The notes below the pieces were generated by a model that saw only the letters and a program-made list of their open reading frames with translations, was not told the DNA's origin and made no database searches. From contig CAMZDG010000022.1 of the NCBI GenBank assembly GCA_947305245.1, positions 1 through 44,227 on the forward strand: a DNA stretch of 44,227 bases, in the 5' to 3' direction. Shown piece by piece: positions 25,488 through 33,450 of the stretch. Source of the stretch: an uncultured Lachnospiraceae bacterium. GTDB taxonomy: Bacteria > Bacillota > Clostridia > Lachnospirales > Lachnospiraceae. The stretch's first letter is position 1; the number at the start of each line of letters is the position of its first letter. A program made the translations under genes and the position numbers.

Positions 25488-26261
25488 TTATTTCTTCTTT
25501 TTCCCATGTGCAATGACTTCTTCCGCCAGCTTCATATACGCCTCGGCGCCTGCTGACTTCGGATCATACAGCGTGATCGGCATGCCAAAGCTGGGTGCTT
25601 CCGCAAGACGAACGTTCCTGGGGATCAGCGTCTGATAGATATGATGCCGCAGATTTTCCTTTACGTTCTCCACCACCTGCGCGGAGAGATTCGTTCTCGC
25701 ATCATACATGGTAAATACCACGCCTTCGATATCAAGCCTGGGATTTAATCTGTCCCGAACGAGATTGATGGTATGGATCAGCTGGCTCAAGCCTTCCAAT
25801 GCATAGAACTCACACTGGATCGGTACCAGAACACTGTCCGCCGTCGTCATGGCATTGATCGTCAGCATATTTAAGGAAGGAGGGCAGTCGATCACAATAT
25901 AATCGAAGTCATCCTTCACGTAGTCTACTTCATTTTTTAAGATATATTCCTTTTCATTCACACCGATCAGTTCGATCTCGGCTGCCGCCAGATTGACATT
26001 GGCGGGAATGATGGAGACATTCTTTACGACTTCCTTTAACAGACAATCCCGGATGGAACATTCCCCAAGCATCAATTCATAGATCGTATTATTCAGATCG
26101 TTCTTATCTACGCCGAATCCACTGGTGGCATTTCCCTGAGGATCCGTATCTATGATCAAAACTTTCTTTCCTTTCACCGCAAGACCGGCTGCTAGATTGA
26201 TGGTGGTAGTGGTTTTTCCAACGCCACCCTTCTGGTTTGCAACTGCAATTATCTTGCCCAT
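25488..26261 (-). CDS. parA: Chromosome-partitioning ATPase ParA (Soj)
   Basis: A 257-residue deviant Walker ATPase that positions origins together with ParB and, as Soj in Bacillus, influences DnaA. Walker A is KGGVGKTT (11-18) with both signature lysines. DTDPQGNATSG and YIVIDCPPSLNMLTINAM follow. The start at MGKIIAVANQ is set by AAAGGTGATC upstream; the frame to 26294 lacks homology. It is first in the parA-parB-DUF4446 unit. Confidence 0.97.
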   Translation of the reverse strand: MGKIIAVANQKGGVGKTTTTINLAAGLAVKGKKVLIIDTDPQGNATSGFGVDKNDLNNTIYELMLGECSIRDCLLKEVVKNVSIIPANVNLAAAEIELIGVNEKEYILKNEVDYVKDDFDYIVIDCPPSLNMLTINAMTTADSVLVPIQCEFYALEGLSQLIHTINLVRDRLNPRLDIEGVVFTMYDARTNLSAQVVENVKENLRHHIYQTLIPRNVRLAEAPSFGMPITLYDPKSAGAEAYMKLAEEVIAHGKKKK

Positions 26262-26304
26262 ATATGGATCACCTTTCTTTATATTTATGTTCAAACTGTT
26301 CTGC

Positions 26305-26366
26305 GGCCTTCGGCCTTCGGCCGTCCTCGCTGTCCAGATGCATGGAATGCATCTTGAACTATTATA
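26305..26366 (-). promoter_or_regulatory. parA promoter region with a palindrome and GC-rich hairpin in the leader
   Basis: On the minus strand a TATAAT (26361-26366) with a poor -35 precedes parA by about 100 bases. Just past the expected start of transcription is the inverted repeat AGATGCAT-GGA-ATGCATCT (26336-26354). Next comes a CGGCC-repeat hairpin (about 26303-26322). Either could be an operator or a leader structure controlling parA. The rest of the gap to 26680 holds the two parS sites and a terminator; I saw no small gene in it. Confidence 0.5.
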
Positions 26367-26554
26367 TCATAATCCTTTTTTTGTGACTACCATATTATTA
26401 TACAGAAATCTTTTCTTTTTTTAGTGTTTTTGTAGCGTTCTATGGTGTCTAAATCACGACCACTATATCTTGTGGTAGGTCTTTCGATTTTTCTCCTTGT
26501 TTCACGATTAGTACGATTTTTGTTTCACCGACCCTTTACTATATCTTGGTATCA

Positions 26555-26570
26555 TGTTTCACGTGAAACG
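26555..26570. promoter_or_regulatory. parS site (15 of 16 matches)
   Basis: TGTTTCACGTGAAACG differs from the parS consensus only in the last base. It lies 55 bases from a perfect parS and just upstream of parA. Confidence 0.92.
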
Positions 26571-26614
26571 TGATATTGTGTTTTGGTCCACCTGACCACC
26601 AAGTTCTATTCATG

Positions 26615-26646
26615 AAAAAAGGAATGTTTCACGTGAAACATTCCTT
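26615..26646 (-). terminator. Intrinsic terminator whose stem contains a perfect parS
   Basis: A perfect 28-bp palindrome (26619-26646, arms AAGGAATGTTTCAC and GTGAAACATTCCTT) is followed on the minus strand by six T, at the 3' end of the histidine kinase gene (stop at 26680). It has the form of a strong terminator, although a stem without a loop must open a few central pairs in RNA. Confidence 0.7.
26625..26640. promoter_or_regulatory. parS site, perfect consensus
   Basis: TGTTTCACGTGAAACA matches the Firmicute parS consensus at all 16 positions. It is extended on both sides into a 28-bp palindrome that also looks like a terminator stem. Confidence 0.97.
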
Positions 26647-26679
26647 GAGTGATACTATATCTAGGGATTGGGTAAACTA

Positions 26680-27642
26680 TTAGTTCGTTGCAGGGATCAA
26701 GACTTTAATCTGAGTACCGGCATTAGGAGCGGAGGTGATGGTTACGGTGCCTCCGAGAAGAGCAACTCTTTCTTTCAAAATGGAAAGGCCAAACTGTAAT
26801 TTATTATTGATGAAGACTTTGTCCAGCTCGAATCCCTTACCATCATCCTCAACATAAATGTAATACGAACCGATCTGCTCCTGAACAATTACGTGGATCT
26901 TATAAGCTTCCGCATGTTGCCGAATATTGGATAAGCATTCTTCAATGATCCTGTAGATTGTGATCATGACAATCTGATCATCACATGCCAGCTCCTCAAT
27001 ATCATAGGTCACTTCGAATTTCTGATCTTCATTAAAGAGCTCGATCATATCGATCAAGGACTGATGGAAACCTTCGGCATCCATCACCATGGGACGAAGA
27101 TCATAGATCACTCCGCGGATCTCATCGATGGATTCGTTCAAGGTATGTCTCGCCATGGAAAGTTCCATTTTCGCCTTAAGAGGATTCTCGTCAATAGAAT
27201 CCTTGCAGGAATCCAACTTTTCAACAATATTGGCGAGATGCTGCAGAGCGGTGTCATGTAAATCTCTTGCAATGCGATGACGGTCCTGTTCCTGATATAC
27301 CAATCCATTCTTCGTAGCATCGATATCGCTGTCACAGGAAAGTACTTCAACGATCAGATCAATGTTCTGATTAAGTTGCTCATACCTTTCCTGCAGCTTG
27401 GAACACTTTTTCTTTACTTCTTCCAAATTATTCAGCTTTTGCTTTAATTCTTCCCCTTGCTTGCTGGATCTGGGAGAGAAGACAAGGTCAGCTTCGGAGC
27501 ATCTCTCCTTCATGGCCTCCGTCAATTTCTCCAATCTTGCAATTTCATTATGATACTCTTCTAATTTTACGGCAATGGGATCAGCTTCCGTCTCTAAAGT
27601 ATTTAATACAGACTGTAATTTAAATCTGGACGCATCATTCAT
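26680..27642 (-). CDS. Soluble DegS-like sensor histidine kinase
   Basis: A 320-residue kinase without membrane helices. The N-terminal 110 residues are coiled-coil. A HisKA_3 segment follows with His129 in RHRIARDLHDTALQHL, then IYDLRPMVMD and a HATPase domain with DDGKGFELDK and FGLSILKERVALLGG. This is the NarL/DegS type of layout. No response regulator gene is adjacent, so its partner is elsewhere. It has a strong promoter and a perfect LexA box in its leader, suggesting induction by DNA damage. It ends at the parS terminator. The name DegS is not assigned because the signal and partner are unknown. Confidence 0.9.
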   Translation of the reverse strand: MNDASRFKLQSVLNTLETEADPIAVKLEEYHNEIARLEKLTEAMKERCSEADLVFSPRSSKQGEELKQKLNNLEEVKKKCSKLQERYEQLNQNIDLIVEVLSCDSDIDATKNGLVYQEQDRHRIARDLHDTALQHLANIVEKLDSCKDSIDENPLKAKMELSMARHTLNESIDEIRGVIYDLRPMVMDAEGFHQSLIDMIELFNEDQKFEVTYDIEELACDDQIVMITIYRIIEECLSNIRQHAEAYKIHVIVQEQIGSYYIYVEDDGKGFELDKVFINNKLQFGLSILKERVALLGGTVTITSAPNAGTQIKVLIPATN

Positions 27643-27656
27643 GTATCTATCCTCAA

Positions 27657-27674
27657 ACAGAACATATGTTCTGT
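27657..27674. promoter_or_regulatory. LexA (SOS) box in the leader of the DegS-like kinase
   Basis: Perfect 18-bp palindrome ACAGAACATATGTTCTGT, containing the Firmicute LexA/DinR core GAAC-N4-GTTC. It lies about 15-33 bases after the predicted transcription start and 15 bases before the start codon, a position where a bound repressor could block transcription. Confidence 0.75.
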
Positions 27675-27696
27675 ATTCATTTTATCAACTACTTGA

Positions 27697-27725
27697 ATTA
27701 TACAGCAAATCAAATAATCTGTAAA
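27697..27725 (-). promoter_or_regulatory. Promoter of the DegS-like kinase
   Basis: On the minus strand TTTACA (27720-27725), a 17-base spacer and TATAAT (27697-27702). The LexA box lies directly downstream. Confidence 0.85.
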
Positions 27726-27794
27726 CTCCATAAAATTACTGAAAAATCAAGTGATATCATAACACGTGATCGTGACCTGGTGAGAGAACATCGG

Positions 27795-28526
27795 TTATTT
27801 CAATGGTTCTTTGGAAGGAAGTCCGGCCTTTCTGGGATACTTCTTTGGTGTCGCTTTCGTCTTTTCAATCACAACTAAATTTCGATAGATGTCAGAGGAT
27901 GGAAGAGTGAACTCTACCTGCTTCTTGACTACACCGCCTAAAATGGAAATGGCCTTTGCAGCATCCGTGATCTCCTCCGAAATCTTTTCGGATTTATAAG
28001 AAATGAACTGACCGCCCACCTTCACAAAGGGAAGACAATATTCGGAAAGTGTTGTCAGATTCGCTACGGCCCGAGAGACGCAAAGAGAGAAGCTCTCTCG
28101 ATATTCCGGCTTTCCGGCGAAATCCTCCGCACGTCCGTGAACTGCTTCCACTTCAGTTAGTCCAATCTCACTGATCACTTCATTTAAGAAATGGATCCTT
28201 TTATTTAAGGAATCCAAGAGAACGACCTTTAAGTTTGGAAAAGCAATCTTTAAGACGAGACCAGGAAATCCCGCACCGGTTCCTACGTCCATCACGCGGC
28301 AATCGTTACTTAGATCATATGCCTTACAAAGCGAGAGACTGTCGATGAAATGCTTCTTTAAGACGTCCTCATATTCCGTAATGGCAGTGAGATTGATCTT
28401 TTCATTCCATTCCACCAGCAGCTCATAATATCTCAAAAACTTAAGGATCTGTTCTTTGGAAAGAGAAATCCCAAGTTCCTTTAAGTCCTGTTCAAAAGCA
28501 GAAGTATCATATGAGATCACTGACAT
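27795..28526 (-). CDS. rsmG: 16S rRNA (guanine-N7) methyltransferase RsmG (GidB)
   Basis: A 243-residue SAM-dependent methyltransferase that modifies G527 of 16S rRNA (E. coli numbering). The SAM loop [19 protein letters not shown] is at about 77-95, with [10 protein letters not shown] upstream and the CVSRAVANL motif near 150. It overlaps the end of mnmG by 10 bases, the usual gidA-gidB arrangement. The Lys/Pro-rich C-terminal tail ([16 protein letters not shown]) is normal for the family. Confidence 0.96.
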   Translation of the reverse strand: MSVISYDTSAFEQDLKELGISLSKEQILKFLRYYELLVEWNEKINLTAITEYEDVLKKHFIDSLSLCKAYDLSNDCRVMDVGTGAGFPGLVLKIAFPNLKVVLLDSLNKRIHFLNEVISEIGLTEVEAVHGRAEDFAGKPEYRESFSLCVSRAVANLTTLSEYCLPFVKVGGQFISYKSEKISEEITDAAKAISILGGVVKKQVEFTLPSSDIYRNLVVIEKTKATPKKYPRKAGLPSKEPLK

Positions 28527-30562
28527 GATTCGCTCCTTTGTTTTCTCTCCAGATAAATGTGCAGAACGGATACGTCGGCGGGAGAGACGCCAGAGATCCT
28601 CGATGCCTGTCCAAGGGAAACAGGACGAAACTCCTTCAGCTTTTGCCTTGCCTCAAGACGAAGAGAAGGAACCTCATCATAATTGAGATCCGCGGGAATG
28701 CTTTTCTTTTCCAGCTTTTTATATTGCTCCACCTGGCGCTTCTGCCTTATAATATAACCTTCATACTTGATCTCGATCTCAACCTGATCCAAGATTTCCG
28801 AAGAAAGCCTTCCGTCCGAAGTGAAATAACGGCTGCGCGCCTGCTCCATGGATCGATAGGCTGCATAGGCCTCCGTTCGTCCTTCATCGATCTCCTCCAA
28901 AGCGGCATAGCTTAACTCCGGTCTGCAGATCAGCTCCGCGAAAGAAGCAGCGGTCTTTAACGCCATGCTGCCATGCCTTTCCAGGAATTCCTGGATCCTT
29001 TGGTTCGCGCCGACCTTTGTCTCTTTCATACGCGCGATCTCAGCTTCGATCAAAGCTTCCTTACAAAGGAGATCCTGATATTCTTCTTCCGTGATCAGTC
29101 CGATCTTATATCCCTTCCCTCGAAGCCTGCGGTCTGCATTGTCCTGGCGGAGCAGGAGACGATACTCTGCCCGCGAAGTCATCATGCGATAGGGCTCCCG
29201 GTTATCCTTTGTCACAAGATCATCGATCAAAACGCCAATATAACTTTCCGAGCGATCCATGACAAGGAACTCCCTGCCCTGGATCTCCATTGCAGCATTG
29301 ATCCCGGCCACCAACCCCTGGCAGGCAGCCTCCTCATATCCACTGCTTCCATTGAACTGACCGCCGGCGAACAGACCCTTGATCTTCTTAAATTCCAAAG
29401 TGTTATAAAGCTGCTTTGCATTGATGCAATCATATTCAATTGCATAAGCGTTCCTGACAATCTTGCAATGCTCCAGTCCCGGAACGGTGCGATACATGGC
29501 AAGCTGTACGTCCTCTGGAAGAGAAGAGGACATACCGCCCACGTACATCTCATGCGTATGCAAGCCTTCCGGCTCTAAGAACACCTGATGTCTTTCCTTC
29601 TCCGAAAACTTCACTACCTTATCTTCAATGGAAGGGCAGTACCTCGGGCCCGTTCCTTCAATGATCCCGGCATAGATGGGAGAGCGGTCAAGATTGGCGC
29701 GAATGATGTCATGCGTCGCCTGGTTAGTATAAGTTAACCAGCAGGATGCCTGCTCTTTTTGAATGCTTTCCGGATCCGTGGAGAAGGAGAAGGGCACGAT
29801 CCTTTCATCACCGAACTGCTCCTCCATCTTGGAATAGTCGATGGTCCTTCCGTCCATGCGCGCCGGCGTTCCCGTCTTGAACCTGCGAAGCTCGATCCCC
29901 ATTGCCTTCAGGGAATCCGTCAGATGCGTCGCCGCCTGCAGCCCATTGGGACCCGTGTAGGTAATGGCCTCACCGCAAAGGCATCTGGCGCGCAGATAGG
30001 TACCGGTACAAAGAACAACTGCCTTACATTCATAAATGGCACCCGTGAAGGTCTTGACACCGGTAACTCTCTTTTCGAAAATCCCGGATTCCTTCGATCC
30101 TGACAAATTCAGCTTCGCCTCTGCCGATCCACTCGTTTCCTCACTTTGTTCTTCCGTCTTTATGTTGTCCCATAATAGCTCGCAGACCTCTGCCTGCTTG
30201 ATGGTAAGGTGCTCCTGGCTCTCTAAGACCTTTCGCATGGCACGGGAATACTCCGCCTTGTCCGCCTGCGCCCGCAGGGAGTGCACGGCAGGTCCCTTGG
30301 AAACATTCAGCATCTTTGACTGAATGAAGGTCTTATCGATATTCTTTCCCATTTCACCGCCGAGCGCATCCAATTCCCGCACAAGATGTCCCTTGGAAGA
30401 GCCACCCACGTTGGGATTGCAAGGCATCAAGGCAATGCTGTCAACGCTCACCGTAAAGATCACCGTCTCCAGCCCAAGCCTTGCGCAGGCAAGCGCAGCC
30501 TCACATCCCGCGTGCCCTGCGCCCACCACGCAAACGTCAACTTTTTCCCTTATCTCACTCAC
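28517..30562 (-). CDS. mnmG: tRNA uridine-34 5-carboxymethylaminomethyl modification protein MnmG (GidA)
   Basis: A 681-residue FAD protein that, with MnmE, modifies the wobble uridine of several tRNAs. The FAD-binding motif is [10 protein letters not shown] (14-23), followed by [13 protein letters not shown] (48-60) and [12 protein letters not shown]. It is about 50 residues longer than the usual 625-630. About 30 of these form a hydrophilic Ser/Glu-rich insert at about 133-163 ([16 protein letters not shown]). The start is a GTG at 30562 with GAGGT 7 bases upstream. It lies downstream of mnmE across a 230-base gap filled by 15-bp tandem repeats. Confidence 0.96.
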   Translation of the reverse strand: MSEIREKVDVCVVGAGHAGCEAALACARLGLETVIFTVSVDSIALMPCNPNVGGSSKGHLVRELDALGGEMGKNIDKTFIQSKMLNVSKGPAVHSLRAQADKAEYSRAMRKVLESQEHLTIKQAEVCELLWDNIKTEEQSEETSGSAEAKLNLSGSKESGIFEKRVTGVKTFTGAIYECKAVVLCTGTYLRARCLCGEAITYTGPNGLQAATHLTDSLKAMGIELRRFKTGTPARMDGRTIDYSKMEEQFGDERIVPFSFSTDPESIQKEQASCWLTYTNQATHDIIRANLDRSPIYAGIIEGTGPRYCPSIEDKVVKFSEKERHQVFLEPEGLHTHEMYVGGMSSSLPEDVQLAMYRTVPGLEHCKIVRNAYAIEYDCINAKQLYNTLEFKKIKGLFAGGQFNGSSGYEEAACQGLVAGINAAMEIQGREFLVMDRSESYIGVLIDDLVTKDNREPYRMMTSRAEYRLLLRQDNADRRLRGKGYKIGLITEEEYQDLLCKEALIEAEIARMKETKVGANQRIQEFLERHGSMALKTAASFAELICRPELSYAALEEIDEGRTEAYAAYRSMEQARSRYFTSDGRLSSEILDQVEIEIKYEGYIIRQKRQVEQYKKLEKKSIPADLNYDEVPSLRLEARQKLKEFRPVSLGQASRISGVSPADVSVLHIYLERKQRSESCQ

Positions 30563-30619
30563 GAATCTTACCTCATATCATAAACATAAAATCTTTATTT
30601 TAAAACACATTTATAAAAT

Positions 30620-30769
30620 GCTCTTTGATAAAAATCCTTTTGATAAAAAGCTCTTTGATAAAAAGCTCTTTGATAAAAATCCCTTTGATAAAATGCTCTT
30701 TGATAAAAATCCCTTTGATAAAAAGCTCTTTGATATAAATCCTTTTAATAAAAAGCTCTTTTATAAAAT
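30620..30769. repeat. Ten 15-bp tandem repeats between mnmE and mnmG
   Basis: Ten consecutive 15-base units with no spacing errors, of two types (GCTCTTTGATAAAAA and TCCTTTTGATAAAAA or TCCCTTTGATAAAAA). Outer units are slightly degraded and a further worn copy may precede at 30605. Each unit is partly self-complementary (GCTTTTTATC-AAAGAGC), so a transcript could fold into a row of small hairpins. Fifteen being a multiple of three, both strands stay open in several frames; I do not regard these as genes. The rest of the 30563-30792 gap is AT-rich and holds nothing else I can name. Confidence 0.95.
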
Positions 30770-30792
30770 TGTACTTAAAAATATCTTCCGAC

Positions 30793-32319
30793 TTATTTTC
30801 CCATACAGAATTTCGAGAAGATTTCTTCCACGAGATCATCGCCGACTTCTTCCCCGAGAATGTTCCCGAGGGAAGCGTAGGCCTGCATCAGATCGATGGA
30901 ATAGAAGTCCTCCGGCATTTGATCCTCCAGACTTTGCTGCACGAGCAGAAGAGCAGTCAATGCATTTTGCAATGCTTCCTTATGACGGAGATTTGTGATC
31001 ATAACCTGATCATTTTGCATGACTTCGCCATGGAAAAATAACTTTTCAATTTCAGTCTCCAATTCCTCCAAGCCCTTTCCAAAGGCAGCAGAAGTGGAGA
31101 TCATGGAAATCTGATCCTTTGGATCACTCCCAATTTCCGGGCGCAAACCATCCAGCAAGGAAAGAATTTCTTTCTCGCTTACCTTTTGTTCCAGATCAGA
31201 TTTATTCAACAAAAAGATCGTCTTTTTATCACCGATCAGAGACAGGATTTCTTTGTCATTCTCATCCAAGGCAACGGAGGTGTCCACCACGTAAAGGATC
31301 AAATCCGCATCCGCAGCATATTTCCTCGCCCTTTCCACGCCAATCCTTTCCACCACGTCCTGTGTGTCACGGATCCCGGCCGTATCAATGACGTTCAGAT
31401 GGATTCCGCGAAGATTCACATATTCCTCTAAGGCATCCCTCGTTGTTCCCGCTATGTCAGTCACGATCGCACGCTCCTGACCAAGGATCATGTTAAGAAG
31501 AGAAGACTTTCCGGCATTCGGCTTTCCAAGAATGACGGTGGAAATGCCTTCCTTGATCATCTTTCCGTTTTCAGCAGTCTGAAGCAATCCCTGGATCTCT
31601 TTGATCAGAAGATCACTCGTACCTTTAAGCCTCTCCGGATAACCCTCCAGACTGATATGCTCCGGATCATCCAAAGCCGATTCAATAAACGCGATCTCAT
31701 ATAGAATCTTTTCCCGCAAGGATTTCAGCTTTGCAGAAAGATCCCCTCGAAGCTGCGTCGTGGAAGCCTTCATAGCTAATTCATTTTTCGAATGGATCAA
31801 ATCCATCACGGCCTCTGCCTCAGCGAGATCGATCCTGCCATTCAAGAAAGCTCGCTTCGTAAATTCCCCTGGCGTCGCCAGCCTGGCACCGGCGCGAAGA
31901 ACTAACTCCAAAACCTTCTTCGTCACAAGAACGCCGCCGTGACAATTGATCTCCACCACGTCTTCCTTCGTATAACTTTTCGGCGCGCGAAAGACCGAAA
32001 CCATCACCTCATCGACAATGTTCCCGCCTTCCTTACCATTTCCCCCTTTGGCCAAAGAACCTTCCGTCTCGGCGCCAGCACTTCCTTCTTCCTTACCATT
32101 TCCATCCAAAGAATCATCCGACACATTGCCATCTTCCACCACAAATCCATAGCGGATCGTATGACTCTCCATACCCTTTACAAATGAAGCACCTTTTTTG
32201 GATCTGATCAGAGAATCCGCAATTTCCACCGCCTTCTCCCCACTGATCCTTACAATCCCAATCCCAGAATCCGAGAGAGCAGTAGCTATGGCCGCAATCG
32301 TATCAAAATTCATCTCCAT
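30793..32319 (-). CDS. mnmE: tRNA modification GTPase MnmE (TrmE)
   Basis: A 508-residue GTPase, partner of MnmG. An N-terminal tetrahydrofolate-binding domain, then a helical domain holding a G domain with G1 GKPNAGKSS (265-273), DIAGTTRD, DTAGIRDTQD and NKSDLE, and the C-terminal FCMGK with the family's conserved Cys. It is about 50 residues longer than usual because of a Gly/Glu/Asn-rich insert at about 63-99 in the N-terminal domain. The start at 32319 has GGGAGG 6 bases upstream. The gene has its own leader; no strong promoter is evident. Confidence 0.96.
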   Translation of the reverse strand: MEMNFDTIAAIATALSDSGIGIVRISGEKAVEIADSLIRSKKGASFVKGMESHTIRYGFVVEDGNVSDDSLDGNGKEEGSAGAETEGSLAKGGNGKEGGNIVDEVMVSVFRAPKSYTKEDVVEINCHGGVLVTKKVLELVLRAGARLATPGEFTKRAFLNGRIDLAEAEAVMDLIHSKNELAMKASTTQLRGDLSAKLKSLREKILYEIAFIESALDDPEHISLEGYPERLKGTSDLLIKEIQGLLQTAENGKMIKEGISTVILGKPNAGKSSLLNMILGQERAIVTDIAGTTRDALEEYVNLRGIHLNVIDTAGIRDTQDVVERIGVERARKYAADADLILYVVDTSVALDENDKEILSLIGDKKTIFLLNKSDLEQKVSEKEILSLLDGLRPEIGSDPKDQISMISTSAAFGKGLEELETEIEKLFFHGEVMQNDQVMITNLRHKEALQNALTALLLVQQSLEDQMPEDFYSIDLMQAYASLGNILGEEVGDDLVEEIFSKFCMGK

Positions 32320-32462
32320 ACAATCCCTCCCCCCTCATTATCCAAACACACCAAATAAAACCACATTTTACAAAATCCATACAACACAAAAAACTATCCC
32401 TTTTTTACAAAAGTGTTTCTACCCGACAAACCAGAAGTTGTTGCTTATCTTGGTGGCCCGCA

Positions 32463-32507
32463 GGGACGGGGTTAATGGGTCAAAAAATGGCCTGCTAACC
32501 CCGTCCC
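32463..32507. repeat. REP-like palindromic element
   Basis: Perfect 12-bp arms GGGACGGGGTTA and TAACCCCGTCCC, with a partly paired interior (GGGTCA...TGGCC), in the 451-base gap between jag and mnmE. GC-rich GGGACGG-type palindromes in an AT-rich gap resemble dispersed repeats associated with REP-type (Y1/RAYT) transposases in Clostridia. No such transposase is in the window. Apart from this and the inverted repeat at 32693-32755, the gap shows no gene. Confidence 0.7.
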
Positions 32508-32692
32508 CATGGTCCACTTTAGCTCTACAAACAGCGATTTGTTTTCACAGACACTTGAATCTAAATAAGGATAAAACTATTTCCACAAAATCTTTACAAC
32601 ATAGCAAAGAAAACCAATTGTCACTTTTCATCCTACCTAATGCTAAGCAACCATTGGTTTTCCGTAATAATACTTATGTGTGTGGCTAAGAA

Positions 32693-32755
32693 CTTGAGGG
32701 GATGGCTTGGCATATTAAAGCCTACTGGAAATACATAGCAAGCGTCAGCCCCGAG
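32693..32755. repeat. Imperfect long inverted repeat downstream of jag
   Basis: Outer arms CTTGAGGGGATGGCTTG and CAAGCGTCAGCCCCGAG pair imperfectly. An alternative inner stem, GGCTT (704-708) with AAGCC (718-722), competes with the outer stem. No T-run follows on the minus strand. It may be the 3' end structure of the rnpA-jag transcript, a worn mobile repeat or an unknown RNA. Confidence 0.45.
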
Positions 32756-32770
32756 TCCTTCCATAATAAA

Positions 32771-33418
32771 TTACTTCTTAAGTGACACAATCACTCGACG
32801 GAAGGGGTCTTCTCCTTCGCTGTGGGTTGTAACATACTTATCATTCTGAAGGGCAGAGTGAATGATCCTTCTCTCATAAGGATTCATGGGCTCAAGGGAA
32901 ACAGGACGCTTCGTTCTCTTTACCTTGTAAGCAATGTTCTTTGCGAGATTCTCCAGGGTTTCCTTTCTTCTCTCGCGATAGTTCTCGGTATCCACCTTTA
33001 CGCGAATATAGTCCTCAGAATTCTTATTGACAACAAGAGATACCAGATACTGAAGGGAATCCAGGGTAGCGCCTCTCTTTCCGATCAGCATTCCCATGTC
33101 ATCACCGCTTAAGTTGACGTCGAGATTCTTTTCTACTTCGTCATACTTTACGTCAATGGCAACTTCCATCTTCATTGCCTCGAATACGTCTCTTAAAAAG
33201 TTCTTAGCACTGTCTTCGAAAGAAACGGGAACAACTTCCTTTACTTCTTCCTTGATGGCAGCCTTGATGGTAGCGGGCTTGGAACCAATGCCAAGAAATC
33301 CTGCGCTTCCTTCCTCGATCACTTCATACTCCAGACGGTCACTGGTAACGCCAAGCGCCTGGCAAGCATCCGTAATGGCTTCGCTAACTGTTTTTGCAGT
33401 AAACTCCTGATATTCCAT
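32771..33418 (-). CDS. jag: RNA-binding protein Jag/KhpB (EloR)
   Basis: A 215-residue RNA-binding regulator linked to cell elongation in other Firmicutes. Jag-N domain at 1-50 (GSAGFLGIGSKPA), KH domain with IGKRGATLDSLQYLVS (about 112-127) and R3H domain with NPYERRIIHSALQ and EGEDPFRRVIV. It lies 32 bases after yidC, the conserved order. Confidence 0.96.
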   Translation of the reverse strand: MEYQEFTAKTVSEAITDACQALGVTSDRLEYEVIEEGSAGFLGIGSKPATIKAAIKEEVKEVVPVSFEDSAKNFLRDVFEAMKMEVAIDVKYDEVEKNLDVNLSGDDMGMLIGKRGATLDSLQYLVSLVVNKNSEDYIRVKVDTENYRERRKETLENLAKNIAYKVKRTKRPVSLEPMNPYERRIIHSALQNDKYVTTHSEGEDPFRRVIVSLKK

Positions 33419-33450
33419 TTGATTTATCCTCCAATCAGTGACTTAACTCC

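Noticed and set aside
26498..26530. Further parS sites (TGTTTCACG at 26498, TGTTTCACC at 26521)
   Set aside because: Only the left half matches; the right half lacks palindromy, so they are half-sites at best.
30620..30769. CRISPR array
   Set aside because: Units are 15 bases, directly adjacent and without unique spacers; no cas genes nearby.
30600..30839. Minus-strand frame of 79 residues with FIKEL/FIKGI pentapeptide repeats
   Set aside because: It arises from the 15-bp repeats (a multiple of three), starts inside mnmE in another frame and has no convincing ribosome site. The plus-strand frame over the same repeats is equally open.
30324..30998. Plus-strand 224-residue frame
   Set aside because: Antisense to the mnmG start, the repeats and the mnmE end; composition follows the repeats, no family resemblance.
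32198..32689. Plus-strand 163-residue frame
   Set aside because: First third is antisense to mnmE; the rest crosses the REP-like palindrome; no ribosome site or homology.
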